Counted from the first letter of the stretch, positions 22,848 to 32,040 are shown. The stretch is DNA of 64,000 bases from Paraburkholderia tropica (GCF_900109265.1 NZ_FNZM01000030.1:1-64000), one strand, 5' to 3'. Numbers and translations are program-made. The notes: generated by a model not told the origin, from the letters alone.

Positions 22848-25226
22848 TCAGTCGACGGCCTGGAGCTTGGCCACCGCCAGCGCGAGCCACTTCTCGCCGT
22901 GGCGCTTGAAGCGGACTTGCGCCTTGGCATCGGTGCCGCTGCCTTCGAGCGCGATGATCGCACCCTCGCCGAACTTGGTGTGGAACACGGCCTGACCGAC
23001 GCGGAAACCCGACTCGGCGGCGCGCTGTTCGTTCGCGTAGGACGGCAGCGGCGTCTTGTCGGCCACGTAGGCGTCGCGATCGCGCGAGCCGCCACCATTG
23101 CCGCCGCTCCCATTGCCGCCGCGCGAGAACCAGTCGCGGCCCCAGCCCGCGTTATCCGAGCGGCCGCCCCAACGCGCGCCCGCCTCGACCTTCGGCGTGA
23201 GCCACTTGAGCGACTCCTGCGGCAGCTCGTCGAAGAAGCGCGAGCGCACGTTGTAGCGCGTCTGGCCGTGCAGCAGACGGCTCTGCGCGAACGAGATATA
23301 CAGCCGCTCCTTCGCGCGCGTGATCGCCACGTACATCAGGCGGCGCTCTTCTTCCAGACCGTCGGCTTCCATCGCGCTGTTCTCGTGCGGGAACAGGCCC
23401 TCTTCGAGACCGGTGATGAACACCGCCGTGAATTCCAGGCCCTTCGCCGCGTGCACCGTCATCAGCTGAACGGCGTCCTGGCCCGCCTGCGCCTGGTTGT
23501 CGCCCGCTTCGAGCGACGCGTGCGAGAGGAAGCCCGCGAGCGGCGTCATGACGTCGGGATTCTGCGCGGGATCGGTGATCGTGGCCGCGTCGAGCACTTC
23601 GATTTCGCCGTCCTGCGAGACCAGTTCCGGCGCCTTGCTCGCGCCCGGACGCAGCGGAATCGAGCGCGCCGGCGTGTCCATGCCGTAGCCCTCTTCGCTG
23701 ACGAAGGCCGTGGCCGCCGTCACGAGTTCCTGCAAGTTCTCCAGCCGGTCCTGGCCTTCGCGCTCGTTCTGATAGAACTCGGCGAGACCGCTCATGCGCA
23801 CCGTGTATTCGACGGTTTCCGGCAGGCTCATCTGCGCCGTTTCGGCGCGCATCTTCGCGACCAGATTGGCGAACGCGCCGAGGCTCGTGCCCGCCTTGCC
23901 CGTGACGTAGGGAATCGCCGCGGCCATCGAGCAGTTGTACAGACGCGCCGCGTCGGCCAGTTGCTCGATCGAGCGCGCGCCGATGCCGCGCGTCGGGAAG
24001 TTCACGACGCGCGCGAAGGCGGTGTCGTCGTTCGGATTGTCGATCAGGCGCAGATACGCGAGCGCGTGCTTCACTTCCTGACGCTCGAAGAAGCGCAGCC
24101 CGCCATACACCTTGTACGGCACGCCGGCGTTCACGAGCGTGTGCTCGATCGTGCGCGACTGCGCGTTGCTGCGATACAGAATCGCGATTTCGTGACGCGC
24201 AAGCCCCTGGTTGATGAGCGCGCGAATCTCTTCGACGATCCAGCCTGCTTCCTGCGAATCGGTGGCCGCCTCGTAGACGCGCACCGGCTCGCCGTGCCCC
24301 GCGTCGGTGCGCAGATTCTTTCCCAGACGCCGCGAGTTATGCGCGATCAGATGGTTCGCCGCATCGAGAATATGGCCGTGCGAGCGGTAGTTCTGCTCCA
24401 GCTTGATCAGATGCTTGACGCGGAATTCCTCTTCGAAGTCGCGCATGTTGCCGACGTTCGCGCCACGGAATGCGTAGATCGACTGGTCGTCGTCGCCGAC
24501 CGCGAAGATCGCGTTGCCCGGGCCCGCGAGCAGCTTGAGCCACGCGTACTGGAGCTTGTTGGTATCCTGGAACTCGTCGACGAGAATGTCGCGGAAACGG
24601 CTCTGGTAATGCGCGCGCAGCGGCGCGTTATACGACAGCAGTTCGTAGCAGCGCAGCAGCAGCTCGGCGAAATCGACCACGCCTTCGCGCTGGCACTGCT
24701 GGTCGTAGGCCTCGTACAGCTCGACGAACTTGCGGTTGAAGTCGTCGGTGACGTCGACGTCCTTCGGACGCAGGCCCTGCTCCTTCGCGTTGTTGATGAA
24801 GTACTGGAGGTTCTTCGCCGGGTACTTCTCGTCGTCGATGTTCAGGCCCTTCATCAGACGCTTGATGGCCGACAGCTGGTCGGCCGTATCGAGGATCTGG
24901 AAGGTCTGCGGCAGGCCCGCGTCGCGATAATGCGCGCGCAGCATGCGATTGCAGAGACCGTGAAAGGTGCCGATCCACATGCCGCGCGTGTCGATCGGCA
25001 TCATGGCCTGCAGACGGCTCATCATTTCGCGCGCGGCCTTGTTCGTGAAGGTCACGGCGAGAATGGTCATCGGCGAGGCGAGACCCTGCTGGATCAGCCA
25101 CGCGATGCGCGTGATGAGCACGCGCGTCTTGCCGCTGCCCGCCCCGGCCAGAATGAGCGCCGGTTCGTTTGGCAGCGTGACGGCGGCGTGTTGTTCGGGG
25201 TTCAGATTCGCGAGCAGTTCGGGCAT
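22848..25226 (-). CDS. uvrD: UvrD/Rep-type DNA helicase
   Basis: A 792-residue superfamily 1A 3'-5' DNA helicase used in nucleotide-excision and mismatch repair. All motifs are visible: Walker A A-G-A-G-S-G-K-T near residue 28, TFTNKAAREM, D-E-F-Q-D-T, GDDDQSIYAFRGA, N-Y-R-S, T-V-H-A-A-K-G-L-E-F and VAITRAKERL. After a Gly/Asn-rich linker (residues about 700-720) a C-terminal Tudor-like segment VGQAVFHTKFGEG, as in UvrD/PcrA, ends the chain. The start MPELLANLNPEQ fits the family, and TATAAT lies upstream. The uvrD rather than rep assignment rests on this C-terminal domain. Confidence 0.93.
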   Translation of the reverse strand: MPELLANLNPEQHAAVTLPNEPALILAGAGSGKTRVLITRIAWLIQQGLASPMTILAVTFTNKAAREMMSRLQAMMPIDTRGMWIGTFHGLCNRMLRAHYRDAGLPQTFQILDTADQLSAIKRLMKGLNIDDEKYPAKNLQYFINNAKEQGLRPKDVDVTDDFNRKFVELYEAYDQQCQREGVVDFAELLLRCYELLSYNAPLRAHYQSRFRDILVDEFQDTNKLQYAWLKLLAGPGNAIFAVGDDDQSIYAFRGANVGNMRDFEEEFRVKHLIKLEQNYRSHGHILDAANHLIAHNSRRLGKNLRTDAGHGEPVRVYEAATDSQEAGWIVEEIRALINQGLARHEIAILYRSNAQSRTIEHTLVNAGVPYKVYGGLRFFERQEVKHALAYLRLIDNPNDDTAFARVVNFPTRGIGARSIEQLADAARLYNCSMAAAIPYVTGKAGTSLGAFANLVAKMRAETAQMSLPETVEYTVRMSGLAEFYQNEREGQDRLENLQELVTAATAFVSEEGYGMDTPARSIPLRPGASKAPELVSQDGEIEVLDAATITDPAQNPDVMTPLAGFLSHASLEAGDNQAQAGQDAVQLMTVHAAKGLEFTAVFITGLEEGLFPHENSAMEADGLEEERRLMYVAITRAKERLYISFAQSRLLHGQTRYNVRSRFFDELPQESLKWLTPKVEAGARWGGRSDNAGWGRDWFSRGGNGSGGNGGGSRDRDAYVADKTPLPSYANEQRAAESGFRVGQAVFHTKFGEGAIIALEGSGTDAKAQVRFKRHGEKWLALAVAKLQAVD

Positions 25227-25281
25227 GGAATAGCGAGGAGTGAGGCGCGCGCGGGGCGGCGCAACGGGAAAGCCGGACGAC

Positions 25282-25287
25282 ATTATA
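25282..25287 (-). promoter_or_regulatory. -10 hexamer TATAAT of the uvrD promoter (candidate)
   Basis: TATAAT on the minus strand, 55 bp before the uvrD ATG. No matching -35 is seen at normal spacing. Confidence 0.4.
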
Positions 25288-25421
25288 AATCCCGCCCGCC
25301 CGCGCTGCCGTCCGTGGACCGGTGCGTCCATCCGGGTCGGAATCCGGGCCTGAACGGCGTGCCCGGGTGAATCGTCAAGGCGCGTCCGTCATGCCGCCCT
25401 TCGCGGCGTCCTTCGCGGCGC

Positions 25422-25454
25422 GCAACATGTGCGCAACGTGTTCGCAACGTGTTC
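25422..25454. repeat. Three tandem 11-bp repeats (consensus GCAACGTGTTC)
   Basis: Units at 25422-25432, 25433-25443 and 25444-25454. The last two are identical and the first differs at two bases. They lie in the middle of the uvrD-valS intergenic region. Confidence 0.8.
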
Positions 25455-25536
25455 GCAATACCCGCTCAACCGCGCCGCCGCCGCGTGCGCGCCATGCAAG
25501 CTCTCGACAGGACGGGGCGCACGCGGCACTTCCCCT

Positions 25537-25542
25537 TATAAT
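25537..25542 (+). promoter_or_regulatory. -10 hexamer TATAAT of the valS promoter (candidate)
   Basis: TATAAT 38 bp before the valS ATG. No good -35 hexamer at 16-18 bp. Confidence 0.45.
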
Positions 25543-25580
25543 TGACCGTTTCCGCATCTCTTTTTCGGCAGATTCCACCC

Positions 25581-28448
25581 ATGAGCGACAGCACGCTAGC
25601 GAAAAGCTTCGAGCCCCAGACCATCGAGGCCCAATGGGGCCCTGAGTGGGAGCGTCGAGGCTACGCGGCCGCGACCTTCGAGCCCGGCCGCAAGAACTTC
25701 TCGATCCAGTTGCCGCCGCCCAACGTCACCGGCACGCTGCACATGGGGCACGCGTTCAACCAGACGATCATGGACGGCCTCACGCGCTTTCACCGCATGC
25801 TCGGCGAAAACACGCTGTGGGTTCCCGGCACCGACCACGCGGGCATCGCCACGCAGATCGTGGTCGAGCGCCAGCTCGACGCGCAGAAAGTTTCGCGCCA
25901 TGACCTCGGCCGCGAGAAGTTCGTCGAACGCGTGTGGGAATGGAAGCAGCAGTCGGGCTCGACCATCACCGGCCAGGTGCGCCGCCTCGGCGCGTCGATC
26001 GACTGGTCGCGCGAGTACTTCACGATGGACGACAAGATGTCGGCCGCCGTGCGCGACGTGTTCGTGCGCCTTTACGATCAGGGCCTGATCTATCGCGGCA
26101 AGCGCCTCGTGAACTGGGACCCGGTGCTGGGCACCGCCGTCTCCGACCTCGAAGTGGCGAGCGAAGAGGAAAACGGTCATCTGTGGCACATCCGCTATCC
26201 GCTCGCGGACGGCTCGGCCACGCTCACCGTCGCCACCACGCGTCCGGAAACCATGCTCGGCGACACGGCCGTGATGGTGCATCCGGAAGACGAGCGCTAT
26301 GCGCACCTGATCGGCAAGATGGTCAAGCTGCCGCTGACCGACCGCGAAATCCCCGTGATCGCCGACGACTACGTCGACCGCGAATTCGGCACGGGCGTCG
26401 TGAAGGTCACGCCGGCGCACGACTTCAACGACTACCAGGTCGGCCAGCGTCACGGCCTGCCGATGATCGAGATCCTCACGCTCGAAGCGAAGATCAACGA
26501 GAACGCGCCGGAACAATACCGCGGCCTCGACCGTTTCGAGGCGCGCAAGCAGGTCGTCGCCGACCTCGAAGCGCTCGGCGCGCTCGAATCGGTGCAGCCG
26601 CACAAGCTGATGGTGCCGCGCGGCGACCGCACGGGCGTCGTGCTCGAACCGCTGCTCACCGACCAGTGGTTCGTGGCGATGACCAAGCCGGCGCCGGAAG
26701 GCACCTTCAATCCGGGCAAGTCGATCACCGAAACCGCGCTCGACGTGGTGCGCAACGGCCAGATCAAGTTCGTGCCGGAAAACTGGACCACCACGTACAA
26801 CCAGTGGCTCGAAAACATCCAGGACTGGTGTATCTCGCGTCAGCTCTGGTGGGGCCATCAAATCCCGGCGTGGTACGGCGAAAACGGCGAAATCTTCGTC
26901 GCGAAGACCGAGGAAGACGCCCGCGTGCAGGCCGACGCCAAGGGTTACACCGGCGCGCTCAAGCGCGACGAAGACGTGCTCGACACGTGGTTCTCGTCGG
27001 CGCTGGTGCCGTTCTCGTCGCTCGGCTGGCCTGAAGAAACGCCCGAACTGAAGGCTTTCCTGCCCTCTTCGGTGCTGGTCACGGGCTTCGACATCATTTT
27101 CTTCTGGGTGGCGCGCATGGTCATGATGACCACGCACTTCACCGGTCAGGTGCCGTTCGAGACGGTCTACGTGCACGGTCTCGTGCGCGACGCCGAAGGC
27201 CAGAAGATGTCGAAGAGCAAGGGCAACACGCTCGACCCGATCGACATCGTCGACGGCATCGACCTGGAAACGCTGGTCGCCAAACGCACCACGGGCCTGA
27301 TGAACCCGAAGCAGGCCGCCACCATCGAAAAGAAGACGCGCAAGGAATTCCCGGACGGCATCGCCGCCTACGGCACCGACGCGCTGCGCTTCACGATGGC
27401 ATCCATGGCCACGCTCGGCCGCAACGTCAACTTCGACCTGGCGCGCTGCGAGGGCTACCGCAACTTCTGCAACAAGCTCTGGAACGCCACGCGTTTCGTG
27501 CTGATGAACTGCGAAGGGCACGACTGCGGCTTCTCGAAGCCGGGCGACTGCCAGCCGGGCGATTGCGGCCCGGGCGGCTACACGGACTTCTCGCAGGCCG
27601 ACCGCTGGATCGTCTCGCAGCTCCAGCGCACCGAAGCCGAAGTCGCGAAGGGTTTCGCCGACTATCGCTTCGACAATGTGGCCAATGCCATTTACAAGTT
27701 CGTTTGGGATGAATACTGTGACTGGTATCTGGAACTGGCGAAAGTGCAGATCCAGACCGGTACGCCCGAGCAGCAGCGCGCCACGCGCCGCACGCTGCTG
27801 CGCGTGCTGGAAACCGTGCTGCGCCTCGCGCATCCGGTGATTCCGTTCATTACCGAAGCGCTGTGGCAGAAGGTTGCGCCGCTGACCGACGCGTACCCGA
27901 AGGGCGCGAAGGAAGGCGAGGCATCGATCATGATGCAGCGCTACCCGCTCGCGGATTCGAAGAAGGTCGACGAAGCCGCGGAGCAATGGGCCGCCGACCT
28001 GAAGGCCGTGATCGACGCCTGCCGTAACCTGCGCGGCGAGATGAGCCTCTCGCCCGCGGTCAAGGTGCCGCTGCTGGCCACCGGCAACGCCGAACGCCTC
28101 GCCACGTTTGCGCCTTACGCGCAGGCGCTCGCGAAGCTTTCGGAGGTCCAGATCATCGCCGACGAGGCCGCGCTCGACGCCGCTTCGGCGGGCGCGCCGG
28201 TTGCTATCGTAGGAACGGACAAGCTCGTGCTGAAGGTGGAAATCGACGTCGCCGCGGAACGCGAGCGGCTCTCGAAGGAAATCGCACGACTGTCCAATGA
28301 AGTGACGAAGTGCAACGCGAAGCTCGGTAATGAAAGTTTTGTCGCAAAAGCTCCGCCTGCCGTGGTTGAACAGGAGCAGAAACGACTGGCAGAATTCCAG
28401 GCCACGCTCGGCAAGCTGACCGCGCAACTCGCGCGCCTGCCTGCCTGA
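25581..28448 (+). CDS. valS: Valyl-tRNA synthetase
   Basis: A 955-residue class I aminoacyl-tRNA synthetase that charges tRNA-Val. The HIGH motif appears as TLHMGHAFNQ near residue 54, the editing domain includes TTRPETMLGDTAV near residue 228, and the KMSKS motif appears as GQKMSKSKGNTLDP near residue 540. An anticodon-binding domain and the C-terminal coiled-coil arm (residues about 890-955) follow. A cysteine-rich insertion near residues 644-664 has repeated P-G-D-C units. I choose the ATG at 25581 (MSDSTLAKSFEP) over an in-frame upstream start because it lies at the normal distance from the TATAAT. Confidence 0.97.
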   Translation: MSDSTLAKSFEPQTIEAQWGPEWERRGYAAATFEPGRKNFSIQLPPPNVTGTLHMGHAFNQTIMDGLTRFHRMLGENTLWVPGTDHAGIATQIVVERQLDAQKVSRHDLGREKFVERVWEWKQQSGSTITGQVRRLGASIDWSREYFTMDDKMSAAVRDVFVRLYDQGLIYRGKRLVNWDPVLGTAVSDLEVASEEENGHLWHIRYPLADGSATLTVATTRPETMLGDTAVMVHPEDERYAHLIGKMVKLPLTDREIPVIADDYVDREFGTGVVKVTPAHDFNDYQVGQRHGLPMIEILTLEAKINENAPEQYRGLDRFEARKQVVADLEALGALESVQPHKLMVPRGDRTGVVLEPLLTDQWFVAMTKPAPEGTFNPGKSITETALDVVRNGQIKFVPENWTTTYNQWLENIQDWCISRQLWWGHQIPAWYGENGEIFVAKTEEDARVQADAKGYTGALKRDEDVLDTWFSSALVPFSSLGWPEETPELKAFLPSSVLVTGFDIIFFWVARMVMMTTHFTGQVPFETVYVHGLVRDAEGQKMSKSKGNTLDPIDIVDGIDLETLVAKRTTGLMNPKQAATIEKKTRKEFPDGIAAYGTDALRFTMASMATLGRNVNFDLARCEGYRNFCNKLWNATRFVLMNCEGHDCGFSKPGDCQPGDCGPGGYTDFSQADRWIVSQLQRTEAEVAKGFADYRFDNVANAIYKFVWDEYCDWYLELAKVQIQTGTPEQQRATRRTLLRVLETVLRLAHPVIPFITEALWQKVAPLTDAYPKGAKEGEASIMMQRYPLADSKKVDEAAEQWAADLKAVIDACRNLRGEMSLSPAVKVPLLATGNAERLATFAPYAQALAKLSEVQIIADEAALDAASAGAPVAIVGTDKLVLKVEIDVAAERERLSKEIARLSNEVTKCNAKLGNESFVAKAPPAVVEQEQKRLAEFQATLGKLTAQLARLPA

Positions 28449-28513
28449 TTCGGCTAAGGTGACGGATGGCGGCGCGCGGGCGACGTCATCCCACCACGAC
28501 CAGGACCATAGAC

Positions 28514-29395
28514 ATGCTAAAAGTAACGAAAGCGGTATTCCCGGTGGCGGGCCTCGGCACGCGCTTCCTTCCGGCAACGAAGGCCAGCCCGAAGGAAATG
28601 CTGCCGGTCGTCGACAAGCCGCTGATCCAGTACGCGGTCGAGGAAGCCGTCGCGGCGGGCATCACCGAAATGATCTTCGTGACCGGGCGCAGCAAGCGCG
28701 CGATCGAGGACCATTTCGACAAGTCGTATGAGATCGAAGCCGAACTCGAAGCGCGCGGCAAGGAAAAGCTGCTCGAACTGGTTCGCAACATCAAGCCGAA
28801 CAACGTCGACTGCTTCTACGTGCGCCAGCCGGAAGCGCTCGGTCTCGGTCACGCCGTGCTGTGCGCGGAAAAGCTCGTGGGCGACAACCCGTTCGCCGTG
28901 ATTCTCGCGGACGACCTGCTGTACGGCACGCCGCCCGTCATGCAGCAGATGGTCGAAGTGTTCGACCACTACCATAGCTCGGTGCTGGGCGTGGAAGAAA
29001 TCCCGCCCTCGGAAACGCGCTCGTACGGCATCGTCGACGGCAAGGAGTGGGAAGACTCGATCGTCAAGCTGTCGGGCATCGTCGAAAAGCCGGCGCCCGA
29101 AGTCGCGCCGTCGAACCTCGGCGTCGTGGGCCGCTACGTGCTCAAGCCGCGCATTTTCGACCACCTCCGCTCGATCAAGCCGGGCGCGGGCGGCGAACTG
29201 CAACTGACCGACGCCATCCAGTCGCTGCTCGCCGACGAGCAGGTGCTGGCGTACAAGTATCACGGCACGCGTTTCGACTGCGGCAGCAAGCTCGGCTACC
29301 TGAAGGCGACCGTGGAATTCGCGCTGCGTCACCCCGAAGTGGGCGACGACTTCGCCGAATACCTGCGCACGCGCAACCCGGTGCTCGAAGGCTGA
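28514..29395 (+). CDS. galU: UTP-glucose-1-phosphate uridylyltransferase
   Basis: A 293-residue nucleotidyltransferase that makes UDP-glucose from UTP and glucose-1-phosphate for envelope polysaccharides. The signature GLGTRFLPATKASPKEMLP lies at residues 13-31; V-D-K-P-L-I-Q-Y-A-V-E-E-A and LADDLL (metal-binding Asp) near residue 130 follow. The length is normal for GalU. It lies 65 bp after valS on the same strand and ends at a strong terminator, so it may be co-transcribed with valS. Confidence 0.95.
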   Translation: MLKVTKAVFPVAGLGTRFLPATKASPKEMLPVVDKPLIQYAVEEAVAAGITEMIFVTGRSKRAIEDHFDKSYEIEAELEARGKEKLLELVRNIKPNNVDCFYVRQPEALGLGHAVLCAEKLVGDNPFAVILADDLLYGTPPVMQQMVEVFDHYHSSVLGVEEIPPSETRSYGIVDGKEWEDSIVKLSGIVEKPAPEVAPSNLGVVGRYVLKPRIFDHLRSIKPGAGGELQLTDAIQSLLADEQVLAYKYHGTRFDCGSKLGYLKATVEFALRHPEVGDDFAEYLRTRNPVLEG

Positions 29396-29425
29396 TGGAA
29401 GGCTGATCCGCTTTCCGCCGGACAG

Positions 29426-29461
29426 AAAAAAGCCCGCAATCTCGCGATTGCGGGCTTTTTT
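29426..29461. terminator. Bidirectional intrinsic terminator between galU and tusA
   Basis: A 10-bp stem GCCCGCAATC/GATTGCGGGC (29432-29441, 29446-29455) with a TCGC loop, flanked by A6 on the left and T6 on the right, serves the convergent galU and tusA transcripts. Confidence 0.92.
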
Positions 29462-29487
29462 ATGCGCGTGAGCGGCGGCGCGCGAGT

Positions 29488-29721
29488 TTATCGCCGGCGC
29501 ATCAGGAACACGAACGTCTTGTCCTGCTGCGTGCTCTCCACGATCTCGTTGCCGGTCTGCTTCGCGAACGCGGCGAAATCGCGCTGCGAGCCGGGATCGG
29601 TCGCGAGCACCTTGAGAATCTGGCCGCTTTCCATGTCGGCGAGCGCCTTCTTGGCGCGCAGGATCGGCAGCGGGCAGTTCAGCCCGCGTGCATCCACTTC
29701 CTTGTGAACCTGAATCTGCAT
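29488..29721 (-). CDS. TusA/SirA-family sulfur-carrier protein
   Basis: A 77-residue TusA-family protein with the C-P-x-P motif: Cys16 in GLNCPLPILRAKKAL, the residue that carries persulfide sulfur in tRNA 2-thiouridine or molybdenum-cofactor pathways. The beta-alpha-beta-alpha-beta layout and length are standard. No other tus genes are adjacent, so the exact route it serves is open. A perfect TGACGT-G-ACGTCA palindrome lies 59 bp upstream. Confidence 0.9.
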   Translation of the reverse strand: MQIQVHKEVDARGLNCPLPILRAKKALADMESGQILKVLATDPGSQRDFAAFAKQTGNEIVESTQQDKTFVFLMRRR

Positions 29722-29779
29722 CGGGGTGCTTCCTTCTGTGGCGCGCCGCCGAGGCTGCTCGCGGCGCTGGTGCTCTGCT

Positions 29780-29792
29780 TGACGTGACGTCA
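29780..29792 (-). promoter_or_regulatory. Palindrome TGACGT-G-ACGTCA upstream of the TusA-family gene
   Basis: Perfect 6-bp arms separated by one base, 59 bp before the start. A TAAAAT -10-like hexamer lies at 29808-29803 on the minus strand, so the palindrome would fall just downstream of the start site. Candidate operator; the protein that binds it is unknown. Confidence 0.45.
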
Positions 29793-29867
29793 GATAGCGG
29801 CGATTTTACCGCAGCAGCGCCCTGCCCCGCTCGCCCATGAACGCACGGCGGATGCACCCCGCGCGAG

Positions 29868-30923
29868 TCAGAGCGTCACCGCCTGCCCCGTATGCAGCGA
29901 TTCGCGCAGCGCACAGCCGATGCGCGTCGCCTCCAGCGCGTCCTCCAGCGACGCACCCTCGCCAGCATCGGCCGTGGCGCCGTTGAGTCGCGCGCGCACC
30001 GACGCCACGAACGCCTGCGCCTCGATCAGAAACGCTTCCTCGAAACGCTCGAAGAACGTCGGCGTGCATTCGCTGCGCATGCCGAGCGCGTCGTAGATCT
30101 CGACGCGGTTGCTGCGCGGCACACGACCGATCGCCAGCGCGCCCGCCGTGCCGATCACCTCGCTCGACGTGTCGTTGCCGTGCGCCATCGTGCGCGAGGC
30201 GTAGAACATCGCGAGCTTGCCGCCTTCGAATTCGCAGATCGCGACGCCGTTGTCGACGTCGCCGAAATCGCGCAGGCCGTCGTGCAGCGCGATCGCGCCC
30301 GCCGCATAGACGCGCGTGGCGCGCGGCTTGCCGAGCAGCCAGCGCGCGACGTCGATATCGTGCACCGTGCAGTCGAGAAAGATGCCGCCCGAGGTGGGCG
30401 CGAAACGCACGAAAAAACCATCGGGATCATTGAGATCGCAGTTCTGCGAGCGCACGAGAAACGGTTTGCCGATCTTGCCCGCGCGCACCTTCTCGAAGGC
30501 ATCGTGATAGCTCGGGTCGAAACGGCGCATGAAGCCGATCATGACCTGCTGGCCCGCATGGCGGCGCGCCTCGTCGACCACGCGCTCGCATTCCGCGACG
30601 TCGAGCGAGAGCGGCTTTTCGCAGAATACGTGCTTGCCCGCGCGCAATGCGTCGACGATCTGCTGCGCATGCAGCGACGACGGCGTGACCAGCCAGACCG
30701 CGTCGATTTCGCTATCGGCGAGCAGTTGCGCGTAGTCGCCGTAGAGCCGCGTCGCGGGCAGCGTGTCGCGCGCCCATGCGAGGTCGTCGTCGAGCGGACT
30801 GCACGCCGCCGCCAGCACCGCGCCCGGCACACGGTACGCGAGATTGAGCGCATGCCGCCGCCCGAGCCGCCCCAGTCCCACCACGCCCACGCGCAACGGC
30901 CGGGCACGTTCGTTTGCCTGCAT
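29868..30923 (-). CDS. Gfo/Idh/MocA-family dehydrogenase (inositol-type, paralogue of IolG)
   Basis: A 351-residue NAD(P)-dependent oxidoreductase. The Rossmann motif GVVGLGRLGRRHALNLA lies near residues 13-29, the EKP motif (catalytic Lys) appears in VFCEKPLSLD near residue 103, and the substrate-domain block G-G-I-F-L-D-C-T-V-H-D-I-D holds the conserved Asp and His near residue 186. It belongs to the same family as the next gene, IolG, and is closest by pattern to myo- or scyllo-inositol dehydrogenases. It may oxidise another inositol isomer so that it enters the same pathway. GGAGG precedes its ATG, and a relaxed GAA-N6-TTC site lies at 30936-30947. It is on the same strand as iolG, 100 bp downstream. 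Confidence 0.85.
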   Translation of the reverse strand: MQANERARPLRVGVVGLGRLGRRHALNLAYRVPGAVLAAACSPLDDDLAWARDTLPATRLYGDYAQLLADSEIDAVWLVTPSSLHAQQIVDALRAGKHVFCEKPLSLDVAECERVVDEARRHAGQQVMIGFMRRFDPSYHDAFEKVRAGKIGKPFLVRSQNCDLNDPDGFFVRFAPTSGGIFLDCTVHDIDVARWLLGKPRATRVYAAGAIALHDGLRDFGDVDNGVAICEFEGGKLAMFYASRTMAHGNDTSSEVIGTAGALAIGRVPRSNRVEIYDALGMRSECTPTFFERFEEAFLIEAQAFVASVRARLNGATADAGEGASLEDALEATRIGCALRESLHTGQAVTL

Positions 30924-31023
30924 AGTCCGCCTCCAGAATACTATTTCGTCATCCTAGCTATTTGGGCGACGCCGCGAACCAATCGCGACGCCCCTCACAC
31001 TGCATCGATGCTTCGTGAACGCG

Positions 31024-32040
31024 TCAAGCGCCCACTTTCACCACGCGTCCTTCGCGCCACGACAGCGCCGTCGCTTCCGCGAGTTCCAGCGCCTTGAGGC
31101 CGTCGGCGACCGTCGTGCGCACCGGTTTGCCCTGCGTGACCGCTTCGTGGAAATGCGCCATTTCGCTCGCATACGCGGCGCGATAACGCTCGAGGAAAAA
31201 CGCTTCGGGCACGTCCTGCGCGACCGAAGTCTTCGACCACGCCACCACTTCGGTCGGCTTCATGTTGCCGGCCTGCAGCATGCCCGCGCTGCCGAGCACC
31301 TCGAAGCGCTGGTCGTAGCCGTAGGCCGCGCGCCGCGCCGTATTGATCTGGCAAAGGCGGCCGCGCTTCGTGCGGATCGTCACGGCCGTCGCGTCGATAT
31401 CGCCCGCTTCCGCGATGGCCGGATCGGAGAGGCAACTGCCCGTGGCATGCACGGTGTCGGCTTCGTCGTCGAGAATCCAGCGGAAGATGTCGAAGTCATG
31501 AATCAGCATGTCCTTGAAGATGCCGCCCGAATGCTTGATGTACTCCACGGGCGGCGCGCCCGGATCGCGGCTCGTCACCACCAGCATTTCCGGCGTGCCG
31601 ATCTCGCCCGCGTCGAGGCGCTGCTTGAGCGCGGCGAAAGTCGGATCGTAGCGGCGCTGAAAACCGATCATCGCGACCACGCCCGCGCGCGCCACGGCGT
31701 CGGCGCATTCGCGCGCGCGGCCAATCGCGAGATCGACGGGCTTTTCGCAAAAGATATGCTTGCCCGCCGCCGCCGACCGCATGATCAGCTCCGAGTGCGT
31801 ATCGGTCGACGAGCAGATCACCGTCGCGCCGATCGACGCATCGCCGAACGCTTCGTCGATCCCGGCCACCTGCGCGCCGTGCTGTGCCGCGAGCGCCTGC
31901 GCCGCCTCGCGGTTCACGTCGATCACGTACTTCAGGCGCACGCCGGGCTGGCGCGCGAGATTCGCCGCGTGAATGCGGCCGATGCGTCCCGCGCCGAAAA
32001 CCGCTACGTCCAGCGCCTGGCCTGCTGCTCCACTAGTCAT
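31024..32040 (-). CDS. iolG: myo-Inositol 2-dehydrogenase
   Basis: A 338-residue Gfo/Idh/MocA dehydrogenase that oxidises myo-inositol to 2-keto-myo-inositol (scyllo-inosose) with NAD+, the first catabolic step. Nucleotide-binding motif GAGRIGRIHAANLA at residues 16-29, catalytic lysine in IFCEKPVDLAI near residue 97, and the block G-G-I-F-K-D-M-L-I-H-D-F-D-I with the conserved Asp and His near residues 173-177. The length is typical. GGAGG lies 6 bp before the ATG, and the gene overlaps the end of the RpiR regulator gene by 8 bp, so regulator and enzyme are co-transcribed. Confidence 0.93.
   Translation of the reverse strand: MTSGAAGQALDVAVFGAGRIGRIHAANLARQPGVRLKYVIDVNREAAQALAAQHGAQVAGIDEAFGDASIGATVICSSTDTHSELIMRSAAAGKHIFCEKPVDLAIGRARECADAVARAGVVAMIGFQRRYDPTFAALKQRLDAGEIGTPEMLVVTSRDPGAPPVEYIKHSGGIFKDMLIHDFDIFRWILDDEADTVHATGSCLSDPAIAEAGDIDATAVTIRTKRGRLCQINTARRAAYGYDQRFEVLGSAGMLQAGNMKPTEVVAWSKTSVAQDVPEAFFLERYRAAYASEMAHFHEAVTQGKPVRTTVADGLKALELAEATALSWREGRVVKVGA

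Larger units (their letters stand above)
25227..25580. other. Divergent intergenic region between uvrD and valS
   Basis: These 354 bp hold two divergent promoters and a short tandem repeat (separate entries). An open frame of 67 codons on the minus strand (25375-25578) has no ribosome site and shows no recognisable product, so I take the stretch as non-coding. Confidence 0.6.

Noticed and set aside
25375..25578. A 67-codon frame on the minus strand between uvrD and valS
   Set aside because: No ribosome site, and it covers the tandem repeat and the valS promoter.
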